From: Siphonodentalium dalli
Taxonomy: Eukaryota; Mollusca; Scaphopoda; Gadilida; Siphonodentaliidae
Assembly: GCA_032622095.1 (NCBI GenBank)
Contig: CP136069.1
Location: 169,128,394 to 169,192,393 of the forward strand
Direction of reading: 5' to 3'
DNA length: 64,000 bases
Shown here: positions 1 to 11,084 of the stretch, one piece after another
Position numbering within the stretch: the first letter of the stretch is position 1
How the letters are laid out: the number at the start of each line of letters is the position of its first letter
Program-made: the position numbers and the translations under genes
Notes under the pieces: model-generated
What the model saw: the letters and a program-made list of their open reading frames with translations, nothing else
What the model was told of the DNA's origin: nothing
Databases searched by the model: none

Positions 1-88
1 TTTGTGGGGAAACTATGACCACTTCATGAATGACAGCCCATGTACAACACAATCAGAGTTTATCTGTGAGTTTCCTCTCATAAACTGA
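1..88 (+). CDS. C-type lectin-like gene, 3' end only
   Basis: The frame is open from the left edge to the stop at 86-88. It encodes the last 28 residues of a C-type lectin-like domain: an MND triplet in the place of the family's WND calcium motif, then a Cys, and a final Cys in FICEFPLIN. The same ending is present in the intact lectin exon at 4533-5200, differing by a few substitutions. No break is seen, so this is probably the tail of a real neighbouring gene whose body lies left of the window. The sequence after the stop resembles the 3' flank of the other copies. An isolated relic cannot be excluded because the upstream part is missing. Confidence 0.7.
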   Translation, partial: LWGNYDHFMNDSPCTTQSEFICEFPLIN

Positions 89-204
89 AAAACAGCAGTG
101 GTTCATTGGGTAGTAATTAACTACTAGTAGTAACGGCTTGTGCATTAGAAAGTATTTGTTATTGATGAGTACCAAAAACATAAAGGACATGAGGATATAA
201 ACAC

Positions 205-300
205 TGCATGAAATTGTTGGTAAACGAAAACTACTTCATGATCAACAGGCCTTGTGATACACAAAAATGTGTTGTCTGTGAATTGCCTCTGAATAACTGA
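205..300 (+). pseudogene. C-type lectin domain C-terminal relic (copy 2)
   Basis: About 31 codons match the end of the lectin domain, from the Cys-Met of the HCMELW region to a stop at 298-300. The calcium-site triplet reads MIN instead of MND. No upstream half of the domain is attached, so this is a duplicated fragment. It continues into a 3' flank shared with the copy ending at 1316. Confidence 0.7.
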
Positions 301-476
301 AAAAAAAACCCTGGTTTGATTGGGTATATTATTATCCATCGCTTATCTAACACTTTTTCTGATTGGGCAAAAGCCGTCACATGATAATCCGGGAAAAAGT
401 CATATTGGACTCCCAAAAGTCATATTGGACTCTGTGACGTCACAAAGTAACTCTATTTGCCAAATTAGTTGGTGAA
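217..476 (+). repeat. Direct duplication, left copy (partner 1233-1494)
   Basis: The block has the relic lectin tail, its 3' flank and the paired AAGTCATATTGGACTC motifs followed by a TGACGTCA palindrome. It recurs almost base for base at 1233-1494. The two copies flank a block that itself copies 2816-3674, so several duplications have overlapped here. Confidence 0.8.
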
Positions 477-1231
477 ACTTACCTGTGAAGTCACCATTTT
501 TCAATCAGTTTGTGATATAAGCAAACATGTATCTATCTGTATCTGCATGTATCTGAAGGTGTTGCAGTGCAGTAACCAATTCTGGTTTAGGCGCATCTAA
601 TTAGACACCTGTTGTTTTAATCCATTTCAAAGCTTTGCCGATACAAAAGACCGCTAATTAAATTGATATACGCTTATTCAAAAGTACGAAATACATTACC
701 TGTGTGTATGCGCGTTCGTCTGGTGTCGCTTTCGGAATTTATTTAGAATAAGATCAAATATAAATACGGCAGTATCTTTATTCTCAGGCATTATATTAGT
801 TTTAATTTGTAAATAAATTATATTAATGTACCAGGAACTCTTCGTCCGTTTGTAACTAACTGTTGTCACCAACGGTGATCGAGATCAAACACAGGTCAAC
901 TCAAATGCGGAAACGTTCACATCATTACCTTTTAACTGATTGCGTTCGGTCTCTTCCATCGCTTTAAGCGTTCGGATTTTGGAGGTAAACATTAGTGTAT
1001 TTGTTCACATACGGACTATAAAGCTGTCCGATATTCGGAGTACAGAGGTTTCGGATTACAGAGGTGATAATTAGTGACAATGCACTTGGGTAAATTCGGG
1101 ACCGAACAATTCGTTCGGAATGGAGAGGGGTTCGGATTGTAGAGGATTCGGTTTGGAGAGGTTTCACTGTAATATCTATACAGATTTATAAGCAATATAT
1201 GGTTCAGGCATTGATAAGGTGCAACCAAAGA
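476..1231 (+). repeat. Segmental copy of 2816-3674, with a deletion
   Basis: This is near-identical to 2816-3674. It includes the right half of a Tc1/mariner-like element whose end (GGTTTCACTG, then TA) falls at about 1169. About 108 bp present at 3536-3640 is missing after 1192. No coding sequence is seen. Confidence 0.75.
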
Positions 1232-1316
1232 GTTGGTAAATGAAAACTACTTCATGATCAACAGACCTTGTGATACACAAAAATGTGTTGTCTGTGAATT
1301 GCCTCTGAATAACTGA
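1232..1316 (+). pseudogene. C-type lectin domain C-terminal relic (copy 3)
   Basis: About 27 codons of the lectin tail end in a stop at 1314-1316. It is nearly identical to the relic at 205-300, including the MIN triplet, but is cut shorter at its 5' side by the join to the duplicated block. Confidence 0.7.
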
Positions 1317-1494
1317 GAAAAAAAACCCTGGTTTGATTGGGCATATTATTATCCATCCCTTAACTAACACTTTTTCTGATTGGGCAAAAGCCGTCACATG
1401 ATAATCCGCGAAAAAGTCATATTGGACTCCCGAAAGTCATATTGGACTCTGTGACGTCACAAAGTAACTCTATTTGCCAAATTAGTTGGTGAAA
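1233..1494 (+). repeat. Direct duplication, right copy (partner 217-476)
   Basis: Second copy of the relic lectin tail plus 3' flank. From about 1495 the two copies diverge. Confidence 0.8.
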
Positions 1495-1754
1495 TTTTGA
1501 TGCGCGCGCAATACTCTGGTGGATTTAGCAGACATTTCACTTCCGCATTGAGTTTTTTTTTCACTTCCGAGTTTATTATTCCAAATCATGCTTTCTGATG
1601 ATCAAATACAGGCTTTTATAGAGAATCAAGTACCGACAAATACCAAAAAAAACCACGAAAGTTTTATTCCCAAAATTTGGATAAACATACAGATGGATAA
1701 TAAAAATGTTACTATACAATGTTGTGTACAGTATGTGTTTTTCTTGTACTCGTC

Positions 1755-1827
1755 CAGGTTGTGATGAAAAGTCATATTGGATGCCACACTATGTGTCTCA
1801 TCCAATACGACTTTTCACCACAACCTG
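1755..1827. repeat. Inverted repeat, imperfect hairpin
   Basis: A 27-base arm starting CAGGTTGTGATGAAAAG is matched in reverse complement at 1801-1827 with two differences, around a loop of about 19 bases. The arm includes the AAGTCATATTGGA motif also found at 395-430 and 1415-1450, so this is probably the end structure of a small mobile element. The rest of 1495-1920 shows nothing recognisable. Confidence 0.6.
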
Positions 1828-1921
1828 CACTCTTACAATAATAACTTTATAGTAATGGACTGTGCATTACAATGTGACGGTTATTGACGAATATAAAAAA
1901 AAATAACAGAAGACAACTATT

Positions 1922-2233
1922 GTTCATCATTGAAAATTGCAATCTCGCCGGTGTGTGACCACAGCTGTCTACATTTATACAAGAGACACCTACAGTGTCC
2001 ACAATTCAAGGTTACTTGAACAACGGGTGAGACAATATTTCAGAAGGAAATTTCACCGAAACATCGGAGAATCTGATTCCTTACACAAAATGAAACACAG
2101 GCCAACCTGATAACAACAATGGCAAAGAGCACTGCATGGATGTATGGGGAGCTAGGCTATGACTAACTCACAATCATGATCGGGATGTATGGGAAAATAT
2201 GGGTTTATCTGCGACTTTCCTCGCAACAACTGA
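1922..2233 (+). pseudogene. C-type lectin domain relic (copy 4)
   Basis: The sequence follows the intact lectin exon from the region around 4900 to the stop. A QPD-equivalent CAACCTGATAAC and a HCMDVWG stretch are recognisable. Internal stops and frame changes break it (for example TGA shortly after the QPD-distal segment and TGACTAAC near 2160). It ends at a tail resembling FICEFP with the stop at 2231-2233. This is a long-dead copy of the same exon. Confidence 0.6.
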
Positions 2234-2325
2234 AAAACAGTAGCGGTTTATTGGGTAGTAATGGATAATTACAAAGTAACTTCATTGATATGTATGAATT
2301 GTTATTTTTACATTACAGTAAAACC

Positions 2326-3506
2326 TCTCTAAACCGAACACCCTTCAGACCGGCCCTTCTGTTTGGTTTATAGAGGTGTTCGGTTTACAGAAAATCGCAA
2401 AACCGTCGAATATATATCCGCCGTCAGTAAGAGTTATCGAAACCCGAACACCTCATTACTGATTACTTAAACTTTATTCAATAAACTACAAAATAAACAT
2501 AAATTGCAATAGATAAACATGCTATAATAAGAAATATTGATATGTATAGATAAACCAGGAAACACGAAAACGATACATTTTACGGTGATTCGCGGTTTTT
2601 GAAAATGTTGACGGTAGGTTTCAACTCTGAGCTATGGTTTTCCCGATGGCTCATTAATGGTGATAATTTGATTTAATATAACTGTGATGGTACATGTAAC
2701 AATAAACCACCTTCCTGTACTTTTAGCGAATTAGTGTTTGGTTTAGACAATCGTTGTAAAAACAAAGAGTCCATTCCAGCACAATAGCTGATGTAAAACC
2801 AACGTGTCACTGCTCTACTTACCTGTGAAGTCACCATTTTTCAGTTTGTGATATAAGCAAACATGTATCAAACTGTATCTGCATGTATCTGAAGGTGTTG
2901 CAGTGCAGTAACCAATTCTGGTTTAGGCGCATCTAATTAGACACCTGTTGTTTTAATCCATTTCAAAGCTTTGCCGATACAAAAGACCACTAATTAAATT
3001 GATATACGCTTATTCAAAAGTACGAAATACATTACCTGTGTGTATGCGCGTTTGTCTGGTGTCGCTTTCGGAATTTATTTAGAATAAGATCAAATATAAA
3101 TACGGCAGTATCTTTATTCGTAGGCATTATATTAGTTTTAATTTGTAAATAAATTTTATTAATGTACCAGGAACACTTCGTCCGTTTGTAACTAACTGTT
3201 GTCACCAATGGTGATCGAGATCAAACACATGTCTACTCAAATGCGGAAACGTTCACATCATTACCTTTTAACTTATTGCGTTCGGTCTCTTCCATCGCTT
3301 TAAGCGTTCGGATTTTGGAGGTAAACATTAGTGTATTTGTTCACATACGGACTAATAAAGCTGTCCGATATTCGGAGTACAGAGGTTTCGGATTACAGAG
3401 GTGATAATTAGTGACAATGCACTTGGGTAAATTCGGGACCAAACAATTCATTCGGAATGGAGAGGGGTTCGGATTGTAGAGGGTTCGGTTTGGAGAGGTT
3501 TCACTG
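2326..3506. mobile_element. Tc1/mariner-like element, non-autonomous
   Basis: The ends read CAGTAAAACCTCTC... at 2326 and, in reverse complement, CAGTGAAACCTCTC... at 3506, about 25 bp with few mismatches. Both are flanked by TA (2324-2325, 3507-3508), the target duplication of the Tc1/mariner superfamily. The interior (1.18 kb) has several further GTTCGG/CCGAAC stretches near each end and no transposase frame. Confidence 0.65.
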
Positions 3507-3674
3507 TAATATCTATACAGATTTGTAAGCAATCCTGTTCATCTTGACATAATTTCCAGATGACACCGCAAAATGAGTTTGTTGGAAAATGTGCACAATA
3601 AGAATTATTGAGGTGGCAAATAGTATTGACTACATGTATATGGTTCAGGCATTGATAAGGTGCAACCAAAGAGT

Positions 3675-4530
3675 TGTTTCAATGTATCTGAGCTATAAAA
3701 AATCCAATTTAATAATTTGACAATTTTCGGCGGCCGACTTCAAATGTTGACACGTGCTCTGTCACACATATTCCAAAACATGGTATATCAACGCCAAATT
3801 CTAGTGTGTATTTATGATTAACAACCCTATTGATGATTTCTATTATTATGGATGGCAATGTTGAACTGGCCAGCAGTCTACCACTGACAATCATGAGTCA
3901 CAACATAGTTATAAATACTGTAGAGTGTAGAAGTGCAAATGACACTTGAATATCGGCAACAACTTCCGAGTGAATATTGCCTTCATTGTGAAATACTAAA
4001 CACCAAGCAACCAGCAACTTCTCGATCTTCTGCGATTAATAAAACAAAATCCGCTGTCATTTAATAACTGTAAGTTGAAAGTGAAAACATGGCCACTTCA
4101 TTTTTATATTAGAACAAAATTATTCTCAGATTGTTCTGTGATAACATACAATTCACCGTGAAATGTCAAACGCTACCAATACAATGGTACATACTTAGTT
4201 GCTTTGAAATTTCATTGGACGTTATTATTTGTATTTGGCGATGACATATCCTGTCAGCTTCATTTAAAAGTGATCATATACACAGAATTCTGCTCATTTG
4301 TAAATTTTATGTCATAGCATGCATCATATTATAAATTTATCTTTTGCATCATGGAGATTTTATTTGATATTTTAGTGTCAATGCACATTGTGTATGAATG
4401 ATGCATGTACAGGGGCATGTCATTAAAACGAATAAAATAAATAATAAATATATCAGTTTAAAACGAGCGAGCCACTTTGATAAGAGCATCAATAAACAAT
4501 ACATAATCAACAAGTGAGTTTACTAATTTT
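3675..4530. other. Spacer upstream of the lectin exon
   Basis: AT-rich sequence with no recognisable gene or repeat. It should hold the intron, or the promoter, of the lectin gene whose last exon begins near 4533. No earlier lectin exon was identified. Confidence 0.4.
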
Positions 4531-4532
4531 AG

Positions 4533-5200
4533 TGGCAATTGACGAGCTACTGATTGCAAAAACAGAAAATAATTTACGATGTCGGAAGCTTTGTACATAC
4601 CATCGCTCGTGCGAGAGAATTTACTTCATGAAGAAGACATGTTTGATGATAAAAAATGTGAAAAGTATTTACAGTGAAAAAGTGGTTAAATCTGCAGTGC
4701 CTGGAATGGTGTGCACAACGGGAGTTTGTAGTGAGAATGAACTGTGCATTCCTACCCGCAAATGGGGGCCTGGTAGAGGTTATAGATGTGAGGCTCTCCA
4801 TCGTGTAGACACCATCAATTTTAAGGGATTATATTTTTCATCCCGAGGACTTAAATTTGACGAAGCAGACAGTGAATGCCAAAAACAGAAAGGACAATTA
4901 TTCCTCATTGCAAATCATGATGAGCGGTCACAGCTGGCTGAATTTATTCAAGAAAAAACAGTTGAACAAACCACACTTGTGGATTACTGGATAAACGGGG
5001 AAGACAGAAATTCAGAAGGGATTTTCACAACCACATCAGGAAATATGATTCCTTACAAAGAATGGGCACCTGGCCAACCTGACAATGATTTGGGAAGAGA
5101 GCACTGCATGGAATTGTGGGTAATCAACAATTATTTCATGAATGACAGGCCATGTGATACAAAAAACGTGTTTATCTGTGAGTTTCCTCTCATCAACTGA
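4533..5200 (+). CDS. C-type lectin-like protein, last exon (PAN-like, EGF-like, CTLD)
   Basis: Open for about 220 codons to the stop at 5198-5200. The exon start is inferred from a pyrimidine-rich acceptor ending in AG at 4531-4532 (phase 1); no good ATG precedes it, and the first in-frame ATG (4628) lies inside the first domain. In order it shows a Cys-rich stretch like the end of a PAN/apple domain (4580-4650), a short EGF-like C-x4-C-x5-C-x12-C (about 4705-4790) and a full C-type lectin domain. The lectin domain has the four canonical Cys (4877, 5105, 5153, 5177), WIN near 4990, a QPD motif (5075-5083) and MND replacing WND (5138-5146). QPD is the galactose-type motif in this family; the altered WND leaves calcium binding uncertain. 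It is probably secreted or membrane-bound, with a likely role in recognition. The 5' exons and any signal peptide were not found. Confidence 0.8.
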
Positions 5201-5224
5201 AATTAACCCTGGATTGACTAGGTA

Positions 5225-5467
5225 CAGTAATGCCCTAAATAATCGACTTCTTAACCTCAGCAGAATTATGGGTAACTCTTCAGGATTTAGTCGGAAATAT
5301 GGCTTGTTGCCATTCATCGGAAAGCTCTCACTGATTACAATTATTATTATTACTAATATGGCTTGTTGCCATTTATGAATGGCAACAAGCCATATTTCCA
5401 ACTAAATCCTGAAAAGTTACCCATAATTCTGCTGTGGTTAAGGAGTCAATGATTTAGGGCATTACTG
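5225..5467. mobile_element. Palindromic MITE, family A (TA-flanked)
   Basis: The ends are CAGTAATGCCC and its reverse complement, flanked by TA. The two arms contain the family core (GGCTTGTTGCCATTCATC). The centre is disturbed by an insertion of ATT repeats around 5338-5358. It begins only 25 bp after the lectin stop codon, so it lies in the 3' untranslated region. Confidence 0.75.
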
Positions 5468-5514
5468 TAGTAATGAATTATGCATCACAAAGAGGCTGTC
5501 AAGTTAGTAACTTT

Positions 5515-5672
5515 TCATCATTGAAAATGGTGATCATTCTTGTCACAGTGGGTAGCATTTATTCACAAAAAACAGTTTGACAAACCACAATTGAGGGTTA
5601 CTAGAAACAAGGGAGACAGAAATTCAGAAGGGATTTTTACAACAACATCTGGAAATCTGATTTCTTACCATG
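5515..5672 (+). pseudogene. C-type lectin domain relic (copy 5)
   Basis: About 155 bp follow the middle of the lectin exon (equivalent to about 4900-5060), including a stretch almost identical to GACAGAAATTCAGAAGG. Frame is lost through TGA (after ACAGTT) and TAG, and the QPD half of the domain is absent. Confidence 0.65.
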
Positions 5673-6146
5673 GATGTAATAAAGGAATATTACCTATAAT
5701 GTGACTTTGTTATCAGTCCAAAAAAGGAAATTTCCTATTCTACAAGCTTGTTGTGTAGCATAATGGAACTACAATGATATCAAGTTGTATATGATCTAGT
5801 GCGTGATTTTAATGAGTATACATAGACTATTACCAAGAGTGAAGCCAACTTTTCTGAACCAGAGTGCTAAACAACAATACATGTATATCCGGGTTCATAC
5901 ACAGTTTTCAAAGTGAAATTCCAGTACTTTTTCAGGATTAACAGATTTCCAGAACAATTTCAATCATTATATTACTAATATTTTATAGACCGGTGTAACC
6001 AGTATAAAATCATAACTTTTTATAATTATGTATCTCACCATACAAACAAGTGAACACTCAATTATGTTTAACAGGTCTGAGGAATGATGAAGTGGAACTT
6101 AAACTGTAATTTTGAGTTACATTTTTATCAAAATCAGACTGGATCC
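5673..6146. other. Spacer, nothing recognised
   Basis: AT-rich sequence with no coding or repeat signal I can support. Confidence 0.4.
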
Positions 6147-6150
6147 TTAA

Positions 6151-6370
6151 CCCTTTCATGATGGGAGCTTCCTGATTTTTTGCAAAAATCATGTGCCAAT
6201 ATAAGAGAATGCATTGGCCTAACAAATTTTATAATATTTTTTATATTTGTTAAAAAATGTAAGAAAAAAATGATAATTTTTTTAAAGAATGTAAGAAACA
6301 ATTATGAGTAAAAATGATAAAAAGACCCTATGCCAATGCATTCTCTTATATATGGTCGACTCGCAGGGTG
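6151..6370. mobile_element. TTAA-flanked MITE, family B, right end lost
   Basis: It starts right after TTAA (6147-6150) with CCCTTTCATGATGGGAGC. Inside are opposed copies of the family hairpin arm (AGAGAATGCATTGG at about 6204-6220, CCAATGCATTCTC at about 6331-6345). The right end is not recognisable. TTAA targets and CCC... ends fit the piggyBac-type group. Confidence 0.6.
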
Positions 6371-6726
6371 GCTGGGGAGGGGAAGTTTCCTATTACACCA
6401 CTGGGGAAGGGATGATTCCCATTAGACCAACTTATTGCATCAGCTGGATGTATGAGGTTCATTATGCCACTTTTTCTTTATTTGTTGGTTTACGGACAAT
6501 TATTTTAAAATATAGGGTAGGAGGAGGGGATAAAATAAAAAAAATATTTGGTTTTAATATTTTTGTCTTCATTTTATCCACAAAAAAAATCAGAAATGCT
6601 CAATCTGATTGATGTACACTGGAATTTCTGGGAGGTTAAACGATCCCCATTACAGCTAATCAAAAATTGTTTTATTTGATCGTCTGGCTCGTTAACGATT
6701 ATTACTAATTTTTCCTTTTTGCTACA

Positions 6727-6939
6727 CAGTAATGCCCAAAGTAATTGACCACTTGACCACAGAAGAATTATGGGTAAAATTTCAGGATTTAGTCGGAAAT
6801 ATGGCTTGTTGCCATTCATCGGAAAGCTCTCACCGAGAGCTTTCCGATGAATGGCAACATGCCATATGTCCGACTAAATCCTGAAAATTTACCCATAATT
6901 CTGCTGTGGTTAAGTGGTCAATTACTTTGGGCATTACTG
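6727..6939. mobile_element. Palindromic MITE, family A, almost perfect foldback
   Basis: Two arms of about 105 bp are nearly exact reverse complements meeting at CTCTCACCGAGAG (about 6825-6840). Ends are CAGTAATGCCC, with TA at the right flank. No coding sequence. Confidence 0.8.
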
Positions 6940-7287
6940 TAGGTCCCATTGATTTAGTTTTTCTACTTTGTGGTGATTTTTTGGGTAGGATGATATGTAA
7001 ACAAATAAAATACCAAAAAACTGGCCTTACAACCTTGCAACTGAGACACTGGAGGAACCACCCGGGTAGGGGATCTACCACACCAACTCTGACAAGACAA
7101 GTGGCCCATATCAATATGTGTACCTGCTGATCCCCTGGGGTTGTTATGGTGGGATGGATGAAGATACAGTTGTACAGGTGGGATAAGCACATTCTTAGCT
7201 GATCAAAGACCTGTCACTTATGTTATCTTAAGCAACTAGAGATGTCTATTATCCTACAAAACACACTGTCTATGTTTTGTTATGCTA

Positions 7288-7395
7288 TTCCAAGGTAACT
7301 ATTTGGTGTTGGCAAGAGATCACATAGCTGTGCAAATCAGACCATATGGTGTAAAATAATAACCCCTACCCAGTCAACTATTATGACATAACAAT
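7288..7395 (+). repeat. Dispersed duplicate (partner 14264-14372)
   Basis: A 108-bp stretch with few differences (for example TTGGTGTTGGCAAGAGATCA in both). Here it is followed by a hAT-like MITE at 7401; at 14373 the sequence continues without that element. Confidence 0.7.
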
Positions 7396-7400
7396 ACTTA

Positions 7401-8307
7401 CAAGCCTGATTATAGCGTGCCTGTCATTTGCAGAATGAGGTCCCCAGAGGGTGAATTTAGTGACGCTATCATGCACAGTAGGCTAGCATCACCAAATTCA
7501 CCATCTTGGGACCTCATTCTGCATGGCCTCAACTGCTTTGGGAATCATAGACTCATGTTGAAATTCCCAAATGGTGAATATAGTGATGTACACACATTGG
7601 GAACCTCGATTATGCAATGTGTCATCTGACATTTTGGGGATATAAAGAAACTAAACTAAAAAAGAAATAGAATCTATGTGAAGAAGTTTCTATAGAAATT
7701 TGATAATAAAGAAACTTTCCAGAGAAGATGCGGCCTAAGCAGAATGAGGTCACCAGAGGGTGAATTTAGTGATGCTAGCCCGCTGACTTAGCCCTTCTTT
7801 CTTGGAACCTTAACCCTTTCAGTGCCATGTCCAATTTTTGTATCAATCCATATTTCCTTGATCATTTTTCAAATTTATTGATTATAATAATATGATAAAT
7901 TGATGGAAAGAGCTCTTAGAGCTCTTTCCATCAATGTATCACATTATTATAATCAATAAATTTGAAAAATGATCTTATGTGATAAATTGATGGAAAGAGC
8001 TCTTAGAGCTCTTTCCATCAATGTATCACATTATTATAATCAATAAATTTGAAAAATGATCAATGAAATATGGATTGATACAAAAATCAGACTTGGCACT
8101 GAAAGGGTTAAAGATGTGTTCAGGATTTCAGACCTCTCTTCTGCAAATTAAGGGATATAGAAACTGAACAGAAGGGAAAAATCACTAAAACAATGTTAAT
8201 TTGAGACTATAGATACTTCCCAGAAGATGAGGCCTAAGCAGAAATAGGTCCCCAGAGGGTGAATTTAGTGATGCCAGACCTCATTCTGCACCCTATTTCA
8301 TGGCTTG
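7401..8307. mobile_element. hAT-like MITE, family D, interrupted by a family C MITE
   Basis: The left end is CAAGCCTGA... at 7401 and the right end is ...CATGGCTTG at 8307, matching the family ends. Internal blocks GCAGAATGAGGT-CCCAGAGGGTGAATTTAGTGA occur in opposed pairs. A complete TTAA element (7814-8107) has landed inside it. Confidence 0.65.
7814..8107. mobile_element. TTAA-flanked palindromic MITE, family C
   Basis: Flanked on both sides by TTAA (7810-7813, 8108-8111). The ends CCCTTTCAGTGCCA are inverted repeats and the arms pair along almost the whole length. The central hairpin (ATGGAAAGAGCTCTTAGAGC...) is present twice, as a local tandem duplication of roughly 85-90 bp. PiggyBac-like by target and ends; no coding sequence. 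Confidence 0.8.
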
Positions 8308-9100
8308 CATACAAAATATTATTTTAGGCCTAGACGCATGTTTTGCCTAAAATTCTTGATATATCACAATGGATTTTCTCAAACTATGTCTGGAATTTCT
8401 TTTTGAAATTATAAGCCCACATCCTATACTTGTATGACAGGAAAAAAGTTTAATCCAGTTTTGTTGAATAGATCCAGAGAAATTATTTACTGAAAACGTG
8501 TTTCAGTTCTCGCCAGTGCGAGTATACCCCCACAATGAAAATTCAAACATGGGCATGTAAGAACCCAAATACTGAAGTGACCATCCGAAACCGAAATTGC
8601 GAAGCCATCAGCTGAGAGGGACCTCGGCCATTCTCGCCTCCATAAGATCAGTCATTCAAGTAATGATTAAAAACAAGACAGTCAATGACTGTGGGGTCGC
8701 TCACCAGACTGCAAAGACTGATAAGACTGGGACTCTGGAGACCAAAACAGTCAGCACTTTTCATAATCACTTTAAAAGAAGTAGATTTAAACAGGATATG
8801 TGGCTAGAGAGACTTAGCTTGGTAAAAAACCACCTTGAAATTGCCAACTGTACACTACTGATCACCCCCCTCCTCCAGCTCAACAAGTCCCCTCCCAACC
8901 AGGGTTCCAGACTCCCAAGTCTTAGGTTGGAATTTCACAACCGACACCTCAAACTTTCTCAATTGTTGGAAATTTCCAATCTCACAAGCGCCTTTTTCTA
9001 AAACCATTTAAACATGTTTGAAGCCCAATTATCCATGGACCCAAAACACAATACATGTATGTCAGACCAATCAGTCAGGTGGTTCCAAGGTAGATGTTTT
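8308..9100. other. Spacer with one unconvincing open frame
   Basis: A frame at 8597-9001 lacks an ATG start and resembles no family I know. Its second half overlaps a GTTGGAA/TTTCCAA-rich repeat also seen near 31200-31520 and 56640-56720. I do not call a gene. Confidence 0.4.
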
Positions 9101-9660
9101 AATGAATTTGGTATTTCTATGATTTTATTGGACACAAAAGTGTTAACTCCCCATAGACTGCCATTTATTGACAGGTTGACCTCATTTTAACAAATCTGTA
9201 TCTCAGTCACTAAATGATCTTCCTGATTCCTCCATACTATATGTAAGCTAAATAGTCCAAAATCCCTTGAGAAGACATTTTGAGAATTACTATAGAGACA
9301 TATAGTTATGTCCCTGGTCCCACCCTATTTAACCGGGTGACCCCATCTGAATAAATTTGAATCCCAGACACCAAAGAACCCTTCATACAAATCATAAATA
9401 TCAGTCAAATAGACCTGATGGTCCTTGTGAAGGAAGCATATTAAGAGGGAAACTGTCCTTCGCTTGGCCCCTATTTGACCAGGTGACCCCATTAAAAAAA
9501 TCTGAATTGAAGTCAAGGAAGAACATTCCATTCTATATAAGCCAACTAGTTCTTGCAAACATATTTTAAGAATTACTATGTAGTGAAATAGTTAAGTCTC
9601 TTGCTCTGCCCTTATTTGACTTTGTGATCCCATTTTCACAAATCTGATAAGGATAAAAAT
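9100..9660. repeat. Degenerate tandem repeat, left part (continues at 11085)
   Basis: Repeated units of about 150-180 bp contain TTGACC-(A/G)GGTGACCCCAT and AACAAATCTGAA. The same units resume at 11085-11960, so the array appears split by the family D block at 9660-10790. Confidence 0.6.
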
Positions 9661-10790
9661 TAAGTTCCCCAGTTGAAGTTGGTGATATTCACCCATTGGG
9701 CACCTCATTTATGAATTTTATTTTCTGCAAATTAGGGGATATAGAAACTTCCTAGAAGGGAAATTTAACTAACAACAATGTAAATTTGATACTATAGATA
9801 CTTCCCAGAAGATGAGGCCTAAGCAGAATGAGGATGCCAGAGGGTGAATTTGGTGATGCTAGCCTGCTGTGCCGGATAGCATCACAAAAAGCGTGTCTGT
9901 TCCTACATTGTGTATGCCTGGCCTCAAGCAACACAATGTATTATACAACAAGCCTTGAAATAGTGTGATAGTGTGTCTGTCATTTGCAGAGTGAGGTCCC
10001 CAGAGGGTGAATTTAGTGATGCTAAATTCACCCTCTGGGGACCTCATTCTGATAAAGTCCTCAACTGCTATGGAAGACATAGAATAAAATTGAATTTCCC
10101 CAGTTGAAGTTGGTGATGTTCACCCATTGGGCCCCTCAATTATAAATTTTATCTTCTGCAAATTAGGGGATATAGAAACTTCCTAGAAGGGAAATTTAAC
10201 TAACAACAATGTAAATTTGATACTATAGATACTTCCCAGAAGATGAGGCCTAAGCAGAATGAGGTCCCCAAATGGTGAATTTGGTGATGCTAGCCTTGAA
10301 TCAAGCATTGAAATAGTCTGTCTGTTATTTGCAGAATGAGGTACCCAGAGGGTGAATTTAGTGAGGCTATCCTGCACAGCGGGCTAGTATCACTAAATTC
10401 ACCCTCTGGGGACCTCATTCTGATAAGGCCCTCAACTGCTATGGAAGACCTAGAATAAGATTGAAGTTCCCCAGTTGAAATTGGTGATGTTCACCCATTG
10501 GGCACCTCAATCATGAATTTTATCTTCTGCAAATTAAGGGATACAGAAACTTCCTAGAAGGGAAATTTAACTAACAACAATGTAAATTTGATACTATAGA
10601 TACTTCCCAGAAGATGAGGCCTAAGCAGAATGAGATCTTGAGACTCTAGATACTTCCCAGAAGATGAGGCCTAAGCGGAATAAGGTTCTCAGAGGGTGTA
10701 TTTGGTTATGCTAGCCTGCTGTGTATAGGATAGCGTCACTAAATTCACCCTCTGTGAACCTCATTCAACAAATGCCAGGCACTCTGAGAA
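9660..10790. repeat. Tandem array derived from hAT-like MITE family D
   Basis: Three successive units begin near 9663, 10095 and 10463 with TTCCCCAGTTGAA and each carries GATGAGGCCTAAGCAGAATGAG. Opposed pairs of the CCAGAGGGTGAATTTAGTGA block form local hairpins. Complete ends of the parent MITE are not visible on both sides. Confidence 0.6.
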
Positions 10791-11051
10791 AATGAAATTA
10801 ATCTGATTTTAATGACCACTGAGTGATAATGTAAACAACAAGGGTGCTTCATTGATAACACCATTAATCTCATTTAAATTATGGATGACATGAATACACT
10901 CCCTGGGGACTCTATCTGTCGTGTCTATCAGTTCATAGGAGAGTTGCCTTGCAATGGGAATTTAAAAAAAAACTTTATTTACCTGTGAGTTAGGATATGA
11001 GATAGGGTGGAATGCTGTTGGTTGGGGGCAGGGTGGGGTTCTGGGTCATGT

Positions 11052-11065
11052 GGGGGGGGGGGGGG
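11052..11065 (+). repeat. Poly-G run (14)
   Basis: Uninterrupted G run in a G-rich stretch. Confidence 0.8.
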
Positions 11066-11084
11066 TGATATATTTTTTTGTATG

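Noticed and set aside
4514-4532. Lectin frame beginning with GTG at 4514, giving a leucine-rich start like a signal peptide
   Set aside because: GTG does not start eukaryotic proteins as a rule, and these bases read as the pyrimidine-rich end of an intron (AG at 4531-4532).
8597-9001. 134-codon open frame
   Set aside because: No ATG start, no known domain, no splice context, and it overlaps a dispersed repeat.
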